Origin: Prescottella defluvii
GTDB taxonomy: Bacteria; Actinomycetota; Actinomycetes; Mycobacteriales; Mycobacteriaceae
Direction: 5' to 3'
Assembly (NCBI RefSeq): GCF_000738775.1
Contig: NZ_JPOC01000028.1
Location: forward strand, 1 to 64,000
Length of the DNA: 64,000 nt
The notes below the pieces were generated by a model. It was given only the letters and a program-made list of their open reading frames with translations, did not search any database and was not told the origin of the DNA. A program made the translations under genes and the position numbers. Shown one piece after another: positions 32,201 to 39,881 of the stretch. Every line of letters begins with the position of its first letter. The stretch's first letter is position 1.

Positions 32201-32498
32201 CTCGCACGCGAACGGTGTCGCGGAGGTGCCCGGGTACCGGATCCTTCCCGATCGTCCCGGCGCGGTCTCGACGAACCGGTGGCAGGACCATTTCGGTGGC
32301 GGGCCACTGGGTTGGACCGATCAACTGTTGATCGCCGAGACGGTCCCGTCGTATCTGAATCACGACTGGCGACGCGACTGGGGTCAGATCGAACAGTTCA
32401 CGCCCCGCGACGAGTCCGCGGTGCCCGCCGAACTCACGACGGTGACCGAGCGACGGTCCGGGCTGTGGAACCCGGGCCCGATGGCGCTGCGCTTCTGA
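29205..32498 (+). CDS. Emb-type arabinosyltransferase (EmbA/B/C family), orphan copy
   Basis: GT-C (GT53) enzyme adding arabinose from decaprenyl-phospho-arabinose to arabinogalactan or lipoarabinomannan. About 1,097 residues: N-terminal helix (about 30-50) and an extracytoplasmic beta domain (to about 220), a membrane core with about 12 more helices, the catalytic-loop motif TTADDGYQYTMAR with the conserved Asp pair, the PYNNGLRPEP and FTPTKWTHH segments, and a C-terminal carbohydrate-binding domain from about residue 690. A Gly/Ser/Thr-rich insertion lies near 810-840. The GTG at 29205 follows TACCAT by 8 nt and may be leaderless; ATG 29217 is the alternative. No aftA or second emb gene is adjacent. 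Confidence 0.93.
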   Translation: MVDSMVGAEHVSAQGQTRTNERVASKWGLRRARLIAIVAAVVGIVSALAIPLLPVHQEQATLSWPQNGSPRSVEAPLVSYAPMTFDARIPCATAAGLDDGGLLVSTIPAGAPGTEQYGLIAKTVASESAPTRLEVILRDRSLISMPLSEVSGVDCAIVVSSDSTRTIASITGPGGDLVTKTFEGDFRPQIVGVFSDLDGVAPEGLQVTAPLDTRFSTTPTLIKIVAMIVTVLATLLALVALHRLDLTDGRRARRFLPARWWRFGVLDVVVIGTLLLWHFIGATTADDGYQYTMARSAQSSGYMSNYFRYFAVPETPFGTPYYYIFGLLDDIWNASPWVRLPALLAGVVTWLVLSREVVPRLGAAARTNKIVLWTGALGFLAVWLPYNNGLRPEPIVAAGVLLTWCSVERAIATRRLLPAAVAILIAAATLSVGPSGVICFAALLAGLRPLLRIVIARAKAVGFAALLLPLIASGTAILVAIFADQTLAVVPAMQDAHVAGGPSEKWFSENLRYQWLLNDTADGSLARRFGIFVMFLGLAVCTLAILRKSGRIPGTSAGPSRRIIGVTIGAVALMMFTPTKWTHHLGVFAGLAGALAVLTAVAVGTAVLRSPRNRALFAAGMLFLLAFTFIGTNNYWYVSAWGVPWWDKPPSFAGTGAATMLFGGAIVMVGVATWCHLRDSPVPAPGSRTRRLWALPPLTIAAAAMVLFEVLSLAKGTVSQYPAYSVGRSNFDALRGQNCGLANDVLLETDPNASMLQPLSGDAATALAGTESTGFGPNGVASDLSADAEAAAAGTANLVNPDGASTSTDTAAGTGGGEGAAGINGSTVALPYGLDPATTPVLGSYRAGEQTPASLVSGWYGLPAVGDDGTRGDLVSIAVAGRIRSMDSDGIVRYGQDLELEYGVRRPDGSVDVLGRALPLDIGPEPSWRNVRVPLDQLPAEADAVRLVAADEDRDPDQWLAVTPPRVPQTRTLQDVVGSDTPVLVDWAVGLQFPCQQPFSHANGVAEVPGYRILPDRPGAVSTNRWQDHFGGGPLGWTDQLLIAETVPSYLNHDWRRDWGQIEQFTPRDESAVPAELTTVTERRSGLWNPGPMALRF

Positions 32499-32509
32499 GT
32501 CGAGGCCGG

Positions 32510-32749
32510 TTAGGGTCGATCCCGGTTCGCCCGCTCGAGGACCGCGTCGATCGCCGCCCTTGCCTGCGGGCTGTTGCGCCAGCAGGTCGAACCGGTGGCC
32601 GCGGCCCCCGCATCGAGGATGTCGTCGGCGTGAACGGACTGCAGCGCGGCGAAGCTGTCGTGGCCCATGTCTTCGAGTCGTCGCAGCACCGTGGGACCGA
32701 CGCCCTTCAATGCCAGTAGGGCCGCACGCTGTTCGTCGTCGAATGCCAC
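32510..32749 (-). CDS. Small helix-hairpin-helix protein
   Basis: A 79-residue protein. The N-terminal half is a helix-hairpin-helix unit (LLALKGVGPTVLRRLEDMG) of the kind that contacts DNA backbone, followed by FAALQSVHADDILD. It resembles the short HhH proteins grouped as Cdd1/pathogenicity-locus in domain databases, whose function is unknown. There is one Cys near residue 56. The start is GTG at 32749. It converges on the arabinosyltransferase gene, 11 nt apart, and lies downstream of the cysQ gene on the same strand. Confidence 0.75.
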   Translation of the reverse strand: MAFDDEQRAALLALKGVGPTVLRRLEDMGHDSFAALQSVHADDILDAGAAATGSTCWRNSPQARAAIDAVLERANRDRP

Positions 32750-32777
32750 GGGGCGACCCTACCGGCCGACCCGGACG

Positions 32778-33893
32778 TCAGTGTTGCGGCTCGATGATCG
32801 CGGTGATCGAGTCGATCTCGGCGCTCGGGATCGAGAAGTGCTCGGTGATCGCGACGGTGATCGTGTCGCCTCCGATGCTCATGTCGAGCAGGAATCGGGC
32901 GACCACGTCGGTGCCCCACTCGCGGAACCGGAGGTCCCGGACCGCGCTGATCGGCCGGTACTGCGCCCCTGTCTCGAGCATGGCGCGGATCTCCTCACCG
33001 GAATCGCCTGTGCGCCGACCGTTCTCGTAGCGGCGGCAGTGCCGGGCGAGCCGGACCTTGCCGGTGTCGTGCGTGACGAGGGCATCGATGTACTCACGTG
33101 CCATCGCCACCCGTGGGGTGTCGGTGGGGCCACCGGTCTCTTCGGCGATCCCGGCGAGCAGTGGAACCGCGAGGTCCCGGCGGCAGATGAGCAGGTCGGG
33201 CAGGTACGGATGCGGTTGGTTGTAGCGCAGGGGTGTGCCGTCGATCCGGGAACAGTGCAGTCCGGCGGACAGTGCGACGCCGACCGGTGCCGCCGAGTCC
33301 CACTCCCATTGCCCGCCGGCGTGGACGTACGCGTCGGCCTCACCGCGGAGCACCGCCATGGCCTTGGCTCCCGCCGATCCCATCGAGGCGACGTCTGCGC
33401 CGACCCGCCGGGCGAGCGCCCGCGCGAACGGCGGGGGCCTACTGTCGCTCACCAGAATTCGTGGACGGTCACGATGCGAGTCGACGGCCCGGACCGCCCC
33501 GCTGACGTACACCTCGCCGCGTGCCGGTTGCGCGACGGCCGCCGCCGTGATGCCGAGGTCCCGTTCCCACAGCGCGACGTGCACGGCCCAGTCGGTGCGG
33601 CCGGCGAGACCGTACTCGCGGGAGCCGTCGAGCGGGTCGACGATCCACACCCGCGGGTTCTCCGACCGGAAGGGATCGTCGGCGGCCTCCTCGGACAGCA
33701 CGGCGTCGTCGGGCCGTGCGGCGGCCAGCCCGTCCAGCAGGAGCGCGTCGGCCGCCGCGTCTCCGCGTCGGCCCAACTCCTTCGCGGCCGCCGTGCCCAG
33801 CGGGGTCTCCCCCAGTTCCCGGGACCGGATCTCCAGCAGCAGATCCCCCGCGCGGGTGGCGAGGTCGGCCGCGAGTTCGGCGTCGGTGCTCAC
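32778..33893 (-). CDS. cysQ: 3'(2'),5'-bisphosphate nucleotidase CysQ fused to a C-terminal NTF2-like domain
   Basis: Hydrolyses the by-product PAP (or PAPS) of sulfate assimilation. Residues 1-250 are a full CysQ/inositol-phosphatase fold: the metal-binding Glu pair (E68, E69), DPLDGSREY (D86, D89) and WEWDSAAP (D199). Normal CysQ ends near residue 250, but the frame continues without a stop to residue 371. The extra part (about 260-371) looks like a SnoaL/NTF2-type domain (REYIDAL..., FREWGTDVVARFLLDMSIGG..., ITEHFSIP). The start is GTG at 33893, overlapping the cysNC stop by 4 nt. Role of the second domain unknown. Confidence 0.9.
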   Translation of the reverse strand: MSTDAELAADLATRAGDLLLEIRSRELGETPLGTAAAKELGRRGDAAADALLLDGLAAARPDDAVLSEEAADDPFRSENPRVWIVDPLDGSREYGLAGRTDWAVHVALWERDLGITAAAVAQPARGEVYVSGAVRAVDSHRDRPRILVSDSRPPPFARALARRVGADVASMGSAGAKAMAVLRGEADAYVHAGGQWEWDSAAPVGVALSAGLHCSRIDGTPLRYNQPHPYLPDLLICRRDLAVPLLAGIAEETGGPTDTPRVAMAREYIDALVTHDTGKVRLARHCRRYENGRRTGDSGEEIRAMLETGAQYRPISAVRDLRFREWGTDVVARFLLDMSIGGDTITVAITEHFSIPSAEIDSITAIIEPQH

Positions 33894-35743
33894 AGGTTCA
33901 GATACTCCATGATCCTGGCGGCCTGCGCGACCGGATCGCCGTCCTCCGGTCGGAGCACCAGTTCGGCCCGCTCGGGAGCCTCGTACGGGTCGTCGACGCC
34001 GGTGAATCCGGTGATCTCCCCCGCCCGCGCCTTGGCGTACATGCCCTTCGGGTCGCGGGCCTCGCACTGTTCGATCGGGGTGTCGACGAACACCTCCACG
34101 AACGGCAGGCCCGCATCGAGGTGCCGGCGCCGGACCCGGTCCCGGTCGGCGTGGTAGGGGCTGATCAGCGATGCGATCGCGACGGTGCCGCCGTCCGCGA
34201 GCAACTGCGCGACCGCACCCACCCGGCGGACGTTCTCGGCGCGGTCCGCGGCGGTGAATCCGAGGTCGGCATTGAGTCCGTGCCGCAGATTGTCGCCGTC
34301 GAGGCGGTAGGCGGGTATCCCGGCCGCGACCAGTCGGCGTTCGAGTTCGACGGCCACGGTGGACTTGCCGGACGCCGACAGCCCGGTGAGCCACACCGTC
34401 ATGCCCCGGGTGGCGCGCTCGGCGCGGGACACGGCGGCCGCGTGCCACACCACCTTCGATTCCTTGAGCGTGGGTCCGGTGATCATGCCGGCGGCGACGG
34501 TGTTGCCGGTGGTGTCGTCGACGAGGATGAAGCTGCCGGTCACCCGGTTGCGGCGGTACGGGTCGAACAGCAGCGACTGCTGGGTCCGCAGCTGGATACG
34601 CCCGATCTCGTTGAGCCCCAACGACTGCGCGGTCTCGTCGCGGTGCAGGGTGTTGACGTCGAGGCGGTAGTCGAGCCGCACCACCTGCGCCCGGGTGGCG
34701 CGGGTGGTGTGCAGGACCGTGTACCGCGTGTCGGGACGCAGCGCCGACTGCTCGGTGAGCCAGCACACCATCGCGTCGATCTCCTGACCGACGAGCGGGC
34801 GATTGTTCGGCCGGCACAGGGTGTCGCCGCGGCTGACGTCGAGGTCGTCGGCCAACTGCACGCACACCGCGGACGGCGCGAACGCCTCCTCGACGGGTTC
34901 GCCACCCGGCCCCCAGATCGCGGCGATGGTCGACGTGAATCCCGACGGCAGCGCGACCACCTCGTCGCCGGGTTTGAACACACCGCTGGCGACGGTGCCC
35001 GCATAGCCCCGGAAGTCGCGGTGGTCGGCATCGCTCCGCGATTGCGGGCGGATGACGTACTGGACGGGCAACCGCGCGTCGATGAGGTTCCGATCGGACG
35101 CGATGTGCACGTCCTCGAGGTGATGCAGCAGCGACGACCCCTCGTACCACGGCATGTTCTCGGTGCGGGTGACCACGTTGTCGCCCTCGAGCGCGGAGAC
35201 CGGGATGAACGTCAGGTCGCGCACGTCGAGTTTGGTTGCAAACTGACCGAACTCGTCCTTGATCTCCCCGAAGCGTTCCTGCGACCAGTCGACGAGGTCC
35301 ATCTTGTTGACGCACAGCACGAGGTGCGGGATACCCAGCAGTGTCGACAGGAACGCGTGCCGCCGGGTCTGCTCGAGCACGCCCTTGCGGGCGTCGACGA
35401 GGATCAGCGCGAGGTCCGCGGTCGAGGCGCCGGTGACCATGTTGCGGGTGTACTGCTCGTGCCCGGGGGTGTCGGCGATGATGAACTTGCGCTGCGGGGT
35501 CGCGAAGTAGCGGTGCGCGACGTCGATCGTGATGCCCTGCTCGCGTTCGGCCCGGAGCCCGTCGGTGAGCAGCGCCAGGTCGGTGTACTCGGTGCCCCGC
35601 TCGCGGCTGCTGCGCTCGACGGCCTCGAGCTGGTCCTCGAAGATGGACTTCGAGTCGTAGAGCAGACGTCCGATCAGGGTGGACTTGCCGTCGTCGACGC
35701 TGCCCGCGGTGGCGACGCGGAGGAGCTGCCGGGTGTGAGCCAT
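33890..35743 (-). CDS. cysNC: Bifunctional sulfate adenylyltransferase GTPase subunit / APS kinase (CysNC)
   Basis: 617 residues. The N-terminal two-thirds is CysN, the GTPase that drives ATP sulfurylase: G1 AGSVDDGKST, G3 DTPGHEQY, G4 NKMD, then two EF-Tu-like beta barrels. The C-terminal part (about 440-617) is CysC, APS kinase, with the P-loop GLSASGKST and the family's DGDNLRHGLNADLGF. Products are APS and then PAPS. The ATG at 35743 overlaps the cysD stop by one nucleotide (TGATG). The fusion is the usual form in mycobacteria and rhodococci. Confidence 0.96.
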   Translation of the reverse strand: MAHTRQLLRVATAGSVDDGKSTLIGRLLYDSKSIFEDQLEAVERSSRERGTEYTDLALLTDGLRAEREQGITIDVAHRYFATPQRKFIIADTPGHEQYTRNMVTGASTADLALILVDARKGVLEQTRRHAFLSTLLGIPHLVLCVNKMDLVDWSQERFGEIKDEFGQFATKLDVRDLTFIPVSALEGDNVVTRTENMPWYEGSSLLHHLEDVHIASDRNLIDARLPVQYVIRPQSRSDADHRDFRGYAGTVASGVFKPGDEVVALPSGFTSTIAAIWGPGGEPVEEAFAPSAVCVQLADDLDVSRGDTLCRPNNRPLVGQEIDAMVCWLTEQSALRPDTRYTVLHTTRATRAQVVRLDYRLDVNTLHRDETAQSLGLNEIGRIQLRTQQSLLFDPYRRNRVTGSFILVDDTTGNTVAAGMITGPTLKESKVVWHAAAVSRAERATRGMTVWLTGLSASGKSTVAVELERRLVAAGIPAYRLDGDNLRHGLNADLGFTAADRAENVRRVGAVAQLLADGGTVAIASLISPYHADRDRVRRRHLDAGLPFVEVFVDTPIEQCEARDPKGMYAKARAGEITGFTGVDDPYEAPERAELVLRPEDGDPVAQAARIMEYLNL

Positions 35744-36699
35744 CAGAAGTACCCCTCCTTCTTGCGGTCCTCCATGCCGGCCTCGGAGATCCGGTCGTCG
35801 GCACGGGTGGCACCGCGCTCGGTGATGCGACTCGCGGCCACCTCGGTCACCACCTCCGCCGCGGTGGCGGCCGTCGACTCGACGCAGCCGGTGCACGTCG
35901 CGTCACCGACGGTGCGGAATCGGACGAGCGACTCCCGAGGCTCCTCTCCGGGCAGCAGCGTCAGGAACCGAGAGCGCGCCAACAGCATTCCGTCTCGTTC
36001 GACGACCGGGCGGCGGTGCGCGTAGTAGAGCGACGGCAGCTCGATCTCCTCCGAGGCGATGTACTGCCAGATGTCGAGTTCGGTCCAGTTCGACAACGGG
36101 AACACCCGGATGTGCTCCCCGCGGCGGTGCCGGCCGTTGTAGAGGTTCCACAGCTCGGGCCGCTGCGCCTTGGGATCCCACTGCCCGAACTCGTCCCGGA
36201 AGCTGAAGACCCGTTCCTTGGCGCGGGCCTTCTCCTCGTCGCGGCGGGCGCCGCCGAACACGGCGTCGAACTTGTTCTCCCGGATGCCGCGCAGCAGCGA
36301 ATGCGTCTGCAGGCGGTTGCGGCTCGCCCGCGGGCCGGTCTCGTCGACGACCCGCCCCGCAGCGATGTCGTCCTCGACGCTCGCGACGACGAGCCGCAGG
36401 CCGAGTCGCTCCACCGTCCGGTCGCGGAACTCGATCACCTCGTCGAAGTTGTGGCCGGTGTCGACGTGCATCACCGGCAGCGGCAGCGGCGCCGGCCAGA
36501 ACGCCTTGGCCGCGACGTGCAGCATCACCACGGAGTCCTTGCCGCCGGAGAACAACAGGACGGGACGCTCGAAGGTGGCGGCGACCTCGCGGAAGACGTG
36601 GACGGCTTCGGCCTCGAGCGCCCCGAGATGGGAGAGCTCGTAGGCCGGCGGGGATTGCAGGCCACTCATCTGCAGCTCGCTTTCGACTTCGGTACCCAT
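35743..36699 (-). CDS. cysD: Sulfate adenylyltransferase small subunit (CysD)
   Basis: ATP-pyrophosphatase subunit of ATP sulfurylase, forming APS from sulfate and ATP with CysN. It has the PP-loop LLFSGGKDSVVMLH, the MHVDTGHNFDEVIEFRD segment, and RRDEEKARAKERVFSFRD. The chosen ATG at 36699 gives 318 residues; ATG 36669 would give 308. A good promoter lies 24-53 nt upstream. It heads cysD-cysNC-cysQ. PAPS made here can feed reductive assimilation or sulfotransferases such as the one at 39882. Confidence 0.95.
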   Translation of the reverse strand: MGTEVESELQMSGLQSPPAYELSHLGALEAEAVHVFREVAATFERPVLLFSGGKDSVVMLHVAAKAFWPAPLPLPVMHVDTGHNFDEVIEFRDRTVERLGLRLVVASVEDDIAAGRVVDETGPRASRNRLQTHSLLRGIRENKFDAVFGGARRDEEKARAKERVFSFRDEFGQWDPKAQRPELWNLYNGRHRRGEHIRVFPLSNWTELDIWQYIASEEIELPSLYYAHRRPVVERDGMLLARSRFLTLLPGEEPRESLVRFRTVGDATCTGCVESTAATAAEVVTEVAASRITERGATRADDRISEAGMEDRKKEGYF

Positions 36700-36722
36700 T
36701 CTCGACCCTGAAGCGTCCGCCG

Positions 36723-36752
36723 AGAATAGGACGCGTTTCCAGGCACGGTCAA
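36723..36752 (-). promoter_or_regulatory. Predicted cysD operon promoter
   Basis: Minus strand: TTGACC (36752-36747), 18-nt spacer, TATTCT (36728-36723). Transcription would begin near 36716, giving a leader of about 17 nt before the cysD ATG. Confidence 0.75.
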
Positions 36753-36769
36753 CGTTCGTCGGCCCGCGA

Positions 36770-36816
36770 CCGAATGTCACATGCGTTCAGCTGGACCGCA
36801 CCGATGCGACATTCGG
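36770..36816. repeat. 13-bp inverted repeat between the IclR gene and the cysD promoter
   Basis: CCGAATGTCACAT (36770-36782) and ATGCGACATTCGG (36804-36816) are inverted copies with one mismatch, separated by 21 nt. The repeat sits 3 nt after the iclR stop and 18-64 nt upstream of the cysD -35 hexamer. It could be the iclR transcript end or an operator for the cys promoter. Confidence 0.6.
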
Positions 36817-36819
36817 CCG

Positions 36820-37788
36820 TCAGGGGCACCGGGCCCGGACCGGCCGCCGCCCGCCGACCTCCGCGGTGACGGCGTCGGCCGCCGCCGTCAGGGCGGCCGC
36901 GCGCCGTTCGATCTCCTCGCTCCCGATCGTGGCGCCGACGTACAGCGTCAGGACCAGCGCCTGGTTCCCTTCGGCGTCGTAGGTGGGCGCGGCGATGAGG
37001 TTCACCGGATGCTCGCCGCCGTCGTGATCCTCCCGCGCCAGGTAGACGCGCTCGCCGAGGCTCGACACGACCTCGCCGAGCAGTTCGCGGATCTCGGGCG
37101 GGAGATCGCGCGTGACGACGCCGGCCATGAGTGAATGCAGCCGCTGCCCCACCGTCGTGAGCGTCTCCACCAGGTAGCCGGCATCCCGGCACTCGTCGAC
37201 GACGCGGCGCAGGCGCTCACGATCCGAGCGGACCGGCAGCGCGGGTTCGCGCCGCAGCCACGCCTCCAGAGACTCGTCGCTGGCCCACAGCACGTACATC
37301 AGCCCGACGGGCGGCGCGAACGGGTACACCTGTCCGACGCGCGCCATCGTGGGCGCGCCCGACGGCGCGGTCACCTCGAGCACCGTGATCTGGTCGCCCA
37401 CCACGGTCGACGCCGTGCAGGTGGTTCCGAATTCCGCGGTGAGTTCGTCGAGGCGTGCCCGCGCGATCGGTCCCATCGCGAAGCCGTGCTGCGCCGCCCG
37501 GCCGGCGGCGATCAGGGCGGGGCCGAGTCCGTAGACCTTCGATTCCGGATCGCGGGTGAGGTACCCGCCACCGACCAGCGCACCGAGGATCCCCAGGCAG
37601 GTCGGTTTCGAGATCTGCAGCGCCCGAGAAAGTTCCGAGAGCCCGAACCGTTTGTCCGGTCGTGCCACGAGGTAGTCGAGCACCTGGACGACGCGTTCGG
37701 TCGGCGGCGAGCGGCGACCGGCCTCCGCCGAACCTTCGTTCGGCAGGCCGATCCCCGGCCCCGCCACGCCGGAATCTCGCGAATTCAT
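36820..37788 (-). CDS. IclR-family transcriptional regulator
   Basis: 322 residues: a 27-residue flexible tail, a winged helix-turn-helix (about 30-90, containing FGLSELSRALQISKPTCLGILGAL in two parts), and an IclR effector-binding domain to the C-terminus. It is divergent from the DUF1214/SDR/sulfotransferase/hydrolase genes, with 91 nt between the start codons, so it probably controls them and itself. The effector is unknown; a steroid- or aromatic-derived acid would fit the neighbours. The start is ATG at 37788. The C-terminus ends in a short Arg/Pro tail. Confidence 0.9.
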   Translation of the reverse strand: MNSRDSGVAGPGIGLPNEGSAEAGRRSPPTERVVQVLDYLVARPDKRFGLSELSRALQISKPTCLGILGALVGGGYLTRDPESKVYGLGPALIAAGRAAQHGFAMGPIARARLDELTAEFGTTCTASTVVGDQITVLEVTAPSGAPTMARVGQVYPFAPPVGLMYVLWASDESLEAWLRREPALPVRSDRERLRRVVDECRDAGYLVETLTTVGQRLHSLMAGVVTRDLPPEIRELLGEVVSSLGERVYLAREDHDGGEHPVNLIAAPTYDAEGNQALVLTLYVGATIGSEEIERRAAALTAAADAVTAEVGGRRPVRARCP

Positions 37789-37799
37789 TGACCACTCCC

Positions 37800-37813
37800 T
37801 GGAACACGTTCTA
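37800..37813. promoter_or_regulatory. KstR-like operator
   Basis: TGGAACACGTTCTA matches the published KstR consensus TnnAACnnGTTnnA at every fixed position and has GAAC/GTTC symmetry. It lies 12 nt from the IclR start and 67 nt before the DUF1214 start. KstR is the TetR-family repressor of cholesterol catabolism in mycobacteria and rhodococci. Confidence 0.65.
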
Positions 37814-37843
37814 TGGTCGAAATCACATCAGGTCTACCACATG

Positions 37844-37859
37844 GGTACATATATGTACC
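37844..37859. promoter_or_regulatory. Perfect 16-bp palindrome upstream of the DUF1214 gene
   Basis: GGTACATATATGTACC is perfectly self-complementary and is the most AT-rich spot in the area. It ends 20 nt before the GTG start and 8 nt before the RBS. A dimeric regulator, perhaps the divergent IclR protein, is the likely reader. Confidence 0.65.
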
Positions 37860-37879
37860 ACCACAAGAAGGAGCCGTCC

Positions 37880-39046
37880 GTGCTCACCGATCCCCTGGCC
37901 GAGGCCATCGCGGAGGCCGAGAAGCTGGTCGAGAGCGCCCCGCACATCCGGACCGAACAGGACCTGCTCGAGGGGTACCAGTACCTCGCCGGAGGCATCC
38001 TCGCCACGGTCCACGCCGCGTGGGCCACCGAGAAGACGCATCCGAACTTCATCCAGGGCACCGGTCCGTTCACGAAGATGGGGCTCGACAATCCCGACAC
38101 CCTGTACTTCGGCGCCCGCATCAACGACGACGCCGAGTACATCGTCACGGGAACCCGTGGCACCACCGCCGACCTGAGCTTCCAGGTCCTGAGCGGCAAC
38201 TACACCAACGCGAACGTGCCCGGCAGCGAGATCGCCTTCGACGACCGGGAACTTCACATCGAGGACGACGGCACGTTCGTCGCCACCTTCGGTCCCGGCC
38301 CGGCGGACGGGCGACGCAACCACTTCACGCTCGCGCCGGGTTCGACGCAGTTGGTGGTGCGTGAGGTCTACAGCGACTGGAGCCAGAAGCGGGGCAGCAT
38401 CCGGATCGAACGCACCGACCGGATCGGTGTCCCGGCGCCGCCGCTCACGAAGGAGGAGACCGAGAAGCGGTTCTCCCGCGCCGGCAAGGCGCTGGTCAGC
38501 CGGGTCAAGACGTGGCTGCAGTTCCCCCAGTGGTTCTACGACAACCTGCCGGTCAACACGATGACGCCGCCGCGGCTCACCCCGGGCGGCCTGGCCACGC
38601 AGTACTCGTCGGTGGGCCACTACGAACTCGCCGACGACGAGGCGATGATCATCACGGTCCCGAAATCCGATGCGCCGTACCAGGGTTTCCAGCTCGGCAG
38701 CCTGTGGTACATCTCGCTCGACTATGTCGATCACCAGACGTCACTGAACAACACCCAGGCGCAGGTCGATCCGGACGGAATGATCCGAATGGTCCTGAGC
38801 GAGCAGAATCCGGGTGTGACCAACTGGCTCGAGGCACTCGGCCATCCGCGCGGCTACCTGCAGTTCCGGTGGCAGCGGACGTCGCGGGAGTTCACACCCG
38901 CCGACGGCCCGACCGTCGAGGTGGTCACGCTCGACGAGGTCGCCTCGAAACTTCCCTTCCACGAACACAACAAGATCACGCCGGAGGACTTCGCCGCCCG
39001 CATCGCGGCGCGTCGGGCCGCCGTCGCCGACCGGATGCTGGGGTAG
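37880..39046 (+). CDS. DUF1214 domain protein, steroid-cluster type
   Basis: 388 residues. The second half has a DUF1214-like segment (GFQLGSLWYISLDYVDHQTS and the QVDPDGMIRMVLSEQNPGVTNWLE region). The first half starts with a helical segment (DPLAEAIAEAEKLVES), followed by predicted beta structure. Function unknown. To my knowledge the same three-gene order (DUF1214-like, 260-residue SDR, about 384-residue sulfotransferase-like) is Rv3531c-Rv3530c-Rv3529c in the M. tuberculosis cholesterol region. The GTG at 37880 has GAAGGAG 7 nt upstream, better than the in-frame ATGs at 37841 and 37853, which lie inside the palindrome. The SDR gene follows after 3 nt. Confidence 0.85.
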   Translation: MLTDPLAEAIAEAEKLVESAPHIRTEQDLLEGYQYLAGGILATVHAAWATEKTHPNFIQGTGPFTKMGLDNPDTLYFGARINDDAEYIVTGTRGTTADLSFQVLSGNYTNANVPGSEIAFDDRELHIEDDGTFVATFGPGPADGRRNHFTLAPGSTQLVVREVYSDWSQKRGSIRIERTDRIGVPAPPLTKEETEKRFSRAGKALVSRVKTWLQFPQWFYDNLPVNTMTPPRLTPGGLATQYSSVGHYELADDEAMIITVPKSDAPYQGFQLGSLWYISLDYVDHQTSLNNTQAQVDPDGMIRMVLSEQNPGVTNWLEALGHPRGYLQFRWQRTSREFTPADGPTVEVVTLDEVASKLPFHEHNKITPEDFAARIAARRAAVADRMLG

Positions 39047-39049
39047 ACA

Positions 39050-39832
39050 ATGACAAATCTTCTGCAGGACAAGGTGATCGTCATCTCGGGTGTGGGCCCG
39101 GCGCTCGGCCGCACCCTCGCGCTGCGCTGCGCCGAGGCCGGCGCCGACCTGGTGCTGGCCGCGCGTACCCAGGAGCGACTGGACGAGGTGGCCAAGGAGG
39201 TCACCGACCTCGGTCGCCGCGCGGTGACGGTGTCGACCGACATCACCGACGACGCCTCGGCCGCACATCTGCTCGCCGCTGCCACCGACGCGTTCGGCCG
39301 GATCGACGGCCTGATCAACAACGCGTTCACGGTTCCGTCGATGAAGCCTTTCGGCCGCACCGACTTCCAGCACATCCGGGACACGATCGAGCTGACGGTG
39401 CTCGGCGCGCTGCGCCTGACCCAACTGTTCACCCCGGCCTTGGCCGAGTCCAAGGGCGCGGTCGTCAACGTGAACTCGATGGTGCTGCGGCACTCGCAGG
39501 AGCGGTACGGCAGCTACAAGCTTGCCAAGTCTGCCCTGCTCGCAATGTCGCAGTCCCTCGCCACCGAACTCGGCCCGCAGGGAATCCGCGTCAATTCCGT
39601 TGCTCCCGGCTACATCTGGGGCGACACCCTGAAGAAGTACTTCGAGCACCAGGCCGAGAAGTTCGGCATCACGGTCGACCAGATCTACGAGCACACCGCC
39701 GCCAACAGCGACCTCAAGCGGCTTCCGACCACCGACGAGGTCGCGGCCGCAGTGATCTTCCTGGCCTCGCCGATGGCGAGCGCGATCACCGGCCAGTGCC
39801 TCGACGTCAACTGCGGCGAATTCCACCACTAG
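39050..39832 (+). CDS. Short-chain dehydrogenase/reductase
   Basis: A 260-residue classical SDR: cofactor loop SGVGPALGRTLA, the D/E after the second strand replaced by AARTQERL (favours NADP or mixed use), INNAF in place of NNAG, catalytic Ser in VNSM and YxxxK as YKLAK. The C-terminus ends LDVNCGEFHH. It probably oxidises or reduces a steroid or ring-degradation alcohol given its neighbours. It starts 3 nt after the DUF1214 stop and precedes the sulfotransferase gene by 49 nt. Confidence 0.92.
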   Translation: MTNLLQDKVIVISGVGPALGRTLALRCAEAGADLVLAARTQERLDEVAKEVTDLGRRAVTVSTDITDDASAAHLLAAATDAFGRIDGLINNAFTVPSMKPFGRTDFQHIRDTIELTVLGALRLTQLFTPALAESKGAVVNVNSMVLRHSQERYGSYKLAKSALLAMSQSLATELGPQGIRVNSVAPGYIWGDTLKKYFEHQAEKFGITVDQIYEHTAANSDLKRLPTTDEVAAAVIFLASPMASAITGQCLDVNCGEFHH

Positions 39833-39881
39833 GAGTGAAACCGCGGAATGACCGGACAAACACAGAGAAACCCGGAGCACC

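Noticed and set aside
33894-35813. Extension of the CysQ frame upstream by about 640 codons
   Set aside because: That region is occupied by cysNC in another frame, and the GTG at 33893 with a 4-nt overlap is a normal start.
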